A stretch of DNA of 64,000 bases from Collybia mongolica (lineage: Eukaryota; Basidiomycota; Agaricomycetes; Agaricales; Clitocybaceae), in assembly GCA_013420905.1 (NCBI GenBank), contig JAAXNY010000017.1, positions 248,001 through 312,000 of the forward strand. Reading direction: 5' to 3'. The notes under the pieces are model-generated. The model saw only the letters and a list, made by a program, of their open reading frames with translations, was not told where the DNA came from and did not search any database. Shown here in pieces: positions 58,833-64,000 of the stretch (position 1 is its first letter; every line of letters begins with the position of its first letter). The translations under genes were made by a program, and so were the position numbers.

Positions 58833-59725
58833 TCAAATGTATTGCATGGAAATGTAATTCACATTTACAGAGATGAGCTTGTCTCTCTCCTCAATATTCA
58901 TTCCAGCAATGTTACAGATTTCCTGAATGTAATCTTCATGATCTTCTTCATCCATGAGGTTTGGTAGATTACCATGTATGTTACATCCTGGAGGGCATCT
59001 ATCCAAAAGGACCTTCCCTGATTTCCAGTCTACATTTGGATTATGCTTCTTTAACCATGAATAGCCAATAATGACATCATGACTACCAAGTGATGTAACA
59101 GCAAATGGGGCATATTTTACATGGTCCCCAATACTTAGTTGAAGATCAACTAGGTCTGTAATTGAACCATCCCAGTTTGTAGTTCCATCAACATTATACA
59201 CTGGAATTGGGTGTGGCAGTGGGGAGATATTTATATTATTCTTTTCAGTGAAACTTCAATCAATAAAGAGTCCAGTGGCTCCACAATCCCTTTAACAGCA
59301 ATATTTTTCCTGGTATCCACTGTTTGAAGAACTATTGATAGAACCAGGGAATTAGATGGTTTGAGATTACAAATATATTGCCTTGGTTGTCTCATTTCAC
59401 TAAGAGCTTGGAGGGCAAGTTCTGAAGGGAGCAATATGAGTTGTCTGATGGTTTCTGCAGATGCCTCCCATTTACAGCCTTTGTATACCCAAGAATTTAA
59501 CACTTTAACCTTTGCATCCAGATTAGGTAGTGTGAGAATTTTTTCAAGGGTAAACTCTGCAGTTCCTTTCTTGAGTTTGGATTTTCTCTGAGTCCTAGGA
59601 TGATCCTGAGGATTGTGCAATGCAGTATTGGGTTGTTTTTTAATAGATATATTCTGAGGCTCTTCAGTCATACTGGGAAGTACTGAAAAACTATTTGAGA
59701 ATATTTGGGATGCATCTTTCACCAA
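58833..59725 (-). pseudogene. Gypsy protease remnant
   Basis: The second part reads LSIGDHVKYAPFAVTSLGSH, then DVIIGYSWLKKHNPNVDW, a typical retropepsin-like end. The first part (59725-59231) should hold the active site DSG, but there the text is GIVEPLDSLLIEVSL, so the catalytic motif has decayed. A stop and a shift separate the two frames. Confidence 0.7.
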
Positions 59726-59839
59726 AGTTCTTTCTAAAAATCCTTCTTCTCTTCTGATTCAGTTACAATCTTTCTAATCTCTTCATAGGTCATTTCTATG
59801 ACATTGATTCTTTCTTTACAATCAACTGCACAGTGACCA

Positions 59840-60876
59840 GGCTTTCAACATTTCCAACATATTAATGGTTTACACTCTCCAAAGTTCCTACTGCAAGATT
59901 GGTCAATATCCATTGGGACATACTGGCCTTCTGCAGGTTTAGGTGTGGCTCTAAAATTGTTTGTAGAAGGTGGAGATCCACATAGGGGAGGATGGTTTGC
60001 TGGTTTGCTGTGGCCAGCAAGTTGTCTTTTACATCCTTCCCTTATCCTCCATTGCCTACCTAACTTCTGAGCCCAAAACATCCAATCAGCAATAGTAACT
60101 GGGGCCTGAGGCAGTCTGCAAATTGCATCAGCCAAGGCTGGTAAGAGTCCTTCCTCAAATTGTTCCATAAGGGCTACCTCATCATAGCCACTTTCATATT
60201 CCATACACCTCAAAGGATACAACATATTCATCTGCAGTGGAATGTCCTTGTTGGAGTTCGTTGAGTTTAGTATGAGCTGTATCTCCTTCATCAGGATCAG
60301 CAAACTGCTGTGTAAGGGCCTGTACAAATGTCTTCCAGGTATGGGCATATTTGTTCTCAGACTCTCTGATCACGTTATCAGCCCATAAGCCAGCTGTACC
60401 ATCCTTCATATAAGACAGGGCTAAGGTAATACAGTTGTCATCAAGTTCATAATCAACAGGGTTTGCCTGAAAGTAAAGGTTGAACTGGGGCATGAAGATA
60501 GGGAATTTGGCACAAGCCCCATCATATGGTTCAGGGTGAGCAACTTTAATCCCTTTATGGGGGCAGAAGGATCATTTGATTTCCTCAATTGCCCAGGCAA
60601 CTTCTTGGTGATACTGCTGTTCAAGTTCCTGAATTTGGGCTTGTGCTGCAAGTAGTTGTTGTTCCAAAGTTGGTTGAGAGGGAGAGTCAAGGAATTCCAT
60701 GGATGGATCACTGGCTGTTGATAGAAGAGTAGGGTTAAATTGTGAAGGCATAGTATAGATCTAATAGATTGGAAAAGAGTGGATGATGAGGCTCCCAGGT
60801 ACTCTGTCCAGATTTTCCCCAGTTGAGCCCTATGCACACCTCTTGCAAGAGAACTGCTCCTGTCTTCTCTGTCCAA
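59840..60876 (-). pseudogene. Gypsy Gag remnant
   Basis: Overlapping minus frames encode Gag: FNLYFQANPVDYELDDNCIT, then ALSYMKDGTAGLWADNVI, then WKTFVQALTQQFADPDEGDT. A zinc knuckle near 59850 (CWKC, then PGHCAVDC) is interrupted by a stop. At least two frameshifts separate the pieces. Confidence 0.75.
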
Positions 60877-61091
60877 CCAGGCAACAGTGGTGATTTAGCA
60901 CCCTTAGTGATTGCTACTTGAGATGGACTCAATGTTTGTCAAGGTCAGGTACAATCAGTGTCTCTTTAGTGGATGTACATGAAGGAAAGAAGATGGTCTG
61001 GTTTGGTTAGTGTGGGTTTGGTGTGAAACTGGGTGGTTATGTAGCATAGCAGCAGTGAGTGTAGAACGAAGTCTTGATCTTCTGTCAGTGA

Positions 61092-61451
61092 TGCAACAAT
61101 AACAGTCACTGCAGGACATCAGAGAATAGAAGAGGAGAGAGAGCATAAGAGATAGAGAGTTGAGAAAACCTGTCTGTATTGCAGAGAATAGACAAGATCA
61201 AGACTCCAGAACAAGTAGCTAGAGGTGCAGTATATATACAACTACCTAAGGGGGACCAGAGTTAAACAAATATGGAGAGAGGTAAATCAAACATAACCAG
61301 GGTAGTGTACAGCATCAAACAAATGATGAAATGGAATGATGGGAGAATTGTAACTACTGGGGATAGATGAATTAACAGCTGGTCCCACTAGATAAGAAAT
61401 GAGATAAGATCAAAAAGACAGAAATAAGACAGGAATATAATTTTCATGACA
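61092..61451 (-). repeat. 5' LTR of the Gypsy element
   Basis: This matches the LTR at 53238-53586, including agagaatagaagaggagaga and atggagagaggtaaatcaaa. It has extra bases near 61360-61380, so it is slightly longer (360 against 349). It ends aattttcatgaca on +. Confidence 0.8.
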
Positions 61452-61579
61452 GAACCCCCCTTGGGATCAGAAGACCAGAATAATGACCCTCACCATATCC
61501 TCAGGTGGATCACAATGATCAAGTGAGATGATGATGATATTGTCTCCAACCTGAACCTCCTCAGGGTAAACCTTCCCAC

Positions 61580-61779
61580 ACCACATGATCATCCAATCAG
61601 GGATCAATCTTTATTGGAAAGGCCATTGCACAAAACACTTTGACATCCAATATCATTATATTTGCAAAAATTTTGAAGATGGAAATGTTGTGGTATTCTT
61701 TATTGAAGGTACTAAGAATCCTGCCAACTTATTTACCAAAAACCTTCCTAAGGATATGTTCCTTAGATTCAGATTCTAG
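61580..61779 (+). pseudogene. Copia RNase H fragment
   Basis: A + frame reads CTKHFDIQYHYICKNFEDGN and then GTKNPANLFTKNLPKDMFLR, the well-known end of Copia RNase H (family pattern TKHIDIRYHF...DIFTKALP). Nothing upstream is preserved, because the Gypsy LTR ends just before it. This is a truncated Copia 3' end in the opposite orientation to Gypsy. Confidence 0.8.
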
Positions 61780-62890
61780 CTTGCAGCTTTGAGCCAGGCC
61801 CAGCACATCACTAATTTCACTTTCTCACTTATCACATAACCACATGGTCTGTGCAACACTAACACTATCTCCAATGGTCCATGCATACTCTTAATTACAT
61901 ATAGCCCTACATTTTACACATTGTAAGGGGCAGTGTTGCCACAAGCATTACCAAAGGAAGAGTGATGTGCATGGCAAGATCAACCATGTAGGGAAGGGGG
62001 CACTAGGGGCTTAGGCAGCTTAGTCACACAAGAGGTACCCTATCCTAAGTGATTGCAAAGGTGTTGACCTGTATAGGGCAACACCATCTATATACATATA
62101 TTTAATGAACACACCATATATATTTTGAATGTACTTGTCAATATACTCTGCTCATCCTCCATGGATCAACTTTGGGAAAGTCTCTAATATTCTCTAATCT
62201 GACCTGACAAGTAAATAGTATTTGTTATTTTTATTATACTGTACTTGCCAAGGTAATTTGAGGTTTATGGAGTGCAAGACTTAAATTTACTCTAAATTTT
62301 TCCCATTGGATCAGACTTGGCCTTATTATAAATTCCCTCATAATTTTCCCCAAATAAACTCAGCAAGTACATAAGCCTACTCCCCCAGTGTTAGATTTGG
62401 TATGTAATTTAGTGACTTGATACATCTTGGCTATCTAAATTTCAGACCACAGTGTGCCATCACTGACATCTCCCTTGGCCACAGTATGGCTTAACTTCCT
62501 TAATCAATCCTACATGAACTTTCAGGGGCAAGAGGGTCTTTGTGGCAGATTTTTTGATTTTTTTGTTTTCTGCTTCACAGGTCCAAAAAAACATATGTAA
62601 TTTTGATGAATCTTGAAAAATATGAGGGAATCCAAAAATCCACCACAAAGACCCTCTCCAGGCTGATATTTTGAACAACTTTTACTATTAGACCAATGCA
62701 TTATCTTTAGTTTCTGAGCCACCAGCAATGTGGGTCATCAAATGGTGCTTTTCCAGGCCGGACAAACAACTATAACAATTCAAAAATAACCGGCAATTGC
62801 CCCTCCCCACTATGTAAACTCTAGCTCAAGCTATGCAATCTGCTAATCATTATCCCCTTTAGTACTTGAGTCTTTCAAGGGACTAGAACT
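61780..62890. other. Copia 3' region or LTR remnant, AT-rich
   Basis: Non-coding AT-rich sequence follows the Copia RNase H end and probably includes its decayed LTR. Short frames near 62460-62730 are not recognisable. Confidence 0.4.
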
Positions 62891-63959
62891 CCGACCTAGG
62901 GATCTCGGTAAGTTCCCGCCCTAGATCGCTTACATGCTTTCTATTCATGGGCTGCTGTCAGTTTGGGGCATATTGACAACCTTGGGCTCTGTGTAGGTGT
63001 CTTGCACCCATCCTTGACAGACTGCTTACTACGCAACAACTCCGATGTTATCCTCATTAATGGCATTGTTTTAGTCTGGCGATCTTTTTCACACCGGTGT
63101 TTTCGGACATATTTCTTGACAAGATTTTTGAGAAGAACTTCCGTTTTGAACGAGAAAAGGTGCTAGCTATCGATGTTCTAACTTGTGACACGGCGATTTC
63201 AAGACCGCCAAGGTGAGATGAACAATGGAACTTCTGGTGGTGAAAGTATGTTCTCACTTGCAAGTCAAATGATTCACCTAACCTAATGCATACCTTTCCA
63301 TGGTTCCTGAGGTCTTGCTTCCCTGCCTTCTTCACCTCTACCCATACCTGGATCATCGACCAACCCTTAGCATGGCCTCGCTAATTCCGTTTTGCGACTA
63401 GAAACAAGTTTGAATGCAGCAGAGCGGGCATCACTTCTAAATATACCTTCAATCACCCTGTATCCGTCTGTGTGCCGAAGGTCCTAAACACATTTACTGC
63501 CATCAAGATTGTCTTTAAAGGCCTAGCGCGGTTCAGTGTCGAACCAGAAGTCTGGATATAGACCGACCGCCTCAACGCACCACCCGTGTGTCAGTTTTGA
63601 ACGTTTGAGCGCACACATTTTACGGTTAATTTTTCCAGATCACGAAACAAATGCTACGTCTAACACCTATCGCGACTTATAACCCTCATTCTCGTATCGG
63701 CGCTCCACTGAAACTAATTTCTTGAATAATCATTCCCTGAGGAACGGAAGACGGGTGTAATGATTCCTTGAAGCCCCTTCGGCGTCGGGTTGAGACGGGT
63801 TACACTCAGAAACGTGCGCAGAATGGCATCTGTCGCGCAATCAAAATGACTCCCCATTGGCGAAGGCTCCATTCAAGCTGCCTTAGAAGTTATGTTCTTT
63901 TGACTCCCAGACACCTAAAAGTCAGGCCGCACAATTCAATTTCCCTTCACCTCCTCAAC
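62891..63959. other. Right flank of the transposon island
   Basis: Composition returns to that of the host. No gene is supported between 62891 and 63959. The last part is a CT-rich leader before the ATG at 63960. Confidence 0.35.
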
Positions 63960-64000
63960 ATGCCCGAAATCACTCCCATTCAGGCCTTTTCTCTAGGCGC
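63960..64000 (+). CDS. Possible start of a gene cut by the window edge
   Basis: An ATG at 63960 in a good context (cctcaacATGcc) opens MPEITPIQAFSLG and runs off the end. Upstream is a CT-rich leader (ttcccttcacctcctcaac) as in typical fungal genes. Only 13 codons are visible, so the product cannot be named. Confidence 0.4.
   Translation, partial: MPEITPIQAFSLG

Larger units (their letters stand above)
53238..61451 (-). mobile_element. Defective Gypsy chromodomain retrotransposon with nested insertion
   Basis: Two similar LTRs in the same orientation enclose, on the minus strand, Gag (60.9-59.8 kb), protease (59.7-58.8), RNase H (58.7-58.5), a post-RNase H segment (to 58.04), integrase zinc finger (55.2-54.9), integrase C-terminus and chromodomain (54.9-54.2), and a small membrane ORF (54.1-53.9). 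Gene order fits a Gypsy chromovirus. Reverse transcriptase and the integrase DDE core are absent, and many stops and shifts occur. A purine-rich tract before the 53.6 kb LTR (gctaggggtga on minus) fits a polypurine tract. Target duplications are not evident. The element could be mobilised only in trans, if at all. Confidence 0.8.

Noticed and set aside
62860..62945. tRNA-like arm (gggactagaactccgacc) on the minus strand
   Set aside because: The T-loop deviates from GTTCRA (T instead of purine) and no complete cloverleaf can be folded; perhaps a tRNA-derived repeat.

Overview
The window is nuclear DNA of a basidiomycete mushroom-type fungus (Agaricomycetes). The evidence is dense, intron-rich genes with introns mostly of 48-70 bases, basidiomycete-specific families (DUF6534 membrane proteins, WSC secreted proteins, a Crinkler-like NTPase) and an AT-rich retrotransposon island. 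Exon models were built by eye from splice signals, reading phase and family knowledge, and were not tested against transcripts.

Layout. 0.4-8.3 kb holds a DUF1769 protein, a PH-domain protein and the PP1 phosphatase catalytic subunit, all on +. 9.2-17.7 kb is a family cluster of DUF6534 multi-pass membrane proteins: one intact gene on -, two tandem intact genes on + with shared promoter blocks, one decayed copy on + and one possible fragment on -. 18.1-21.3 kb is a large P-loop NTPase of Crinkler type. 22.8-25.0 kb (-) is a sugar transporter with 13 exons, facing a small 68-residue gene on +. 26.2-31.1 kb (-) is the autophagy scaffold Atg11, divergent from an F-box-like gene. 32.9-33.4 kb (-) is the complex I subunit NDUFB7. 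33.9-36.2 kb (-) holds an unusual repeat protein and an HMG-box factor that may be one gene. 37.1-39.0 kb (-) is a Ran1-like protein kinase and 40.2-41.0 kb (-) a TENA/THI-4 protein.

42.2-48.2 kb is a decayed accessory zone: an intact WSC secreted protein containing a 7-base exon, a broken multi-pass membrane protein, duplicated fragments, and a WSC relic interrupted by long homopolymers. 49.7-52.3 kb is a GC-rich unknown gene that switches from C-rich to G-rich on the sense strand and carries a strong G-quadruplex motif.

52.8-62.9 kb is a transposon island. Its frame is a defective Gypsy chromodomain element on - with both LTRs but without reverse transcriptase and integrase cores. It is split by a roughly 2.8 kb insertion, which in turn contains an intact Tc1/mariner element with 211-base inverted repeats and an open DD34E transposase. 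A Copia remnant follows. The right edge holds the possible start of another gene.

The housekeeping genes (PP1, Atg11, NDUFB7, kinase) are unlinked in function. The accessory blocks look like products of local duplication, decay and transposition. I found no clear multi-gene system; the most unusual items are the RFATSRFR repeat protein, the micro-exons, the repeated stop-free introns of length 3n, and the symmetric Tc1 ends.
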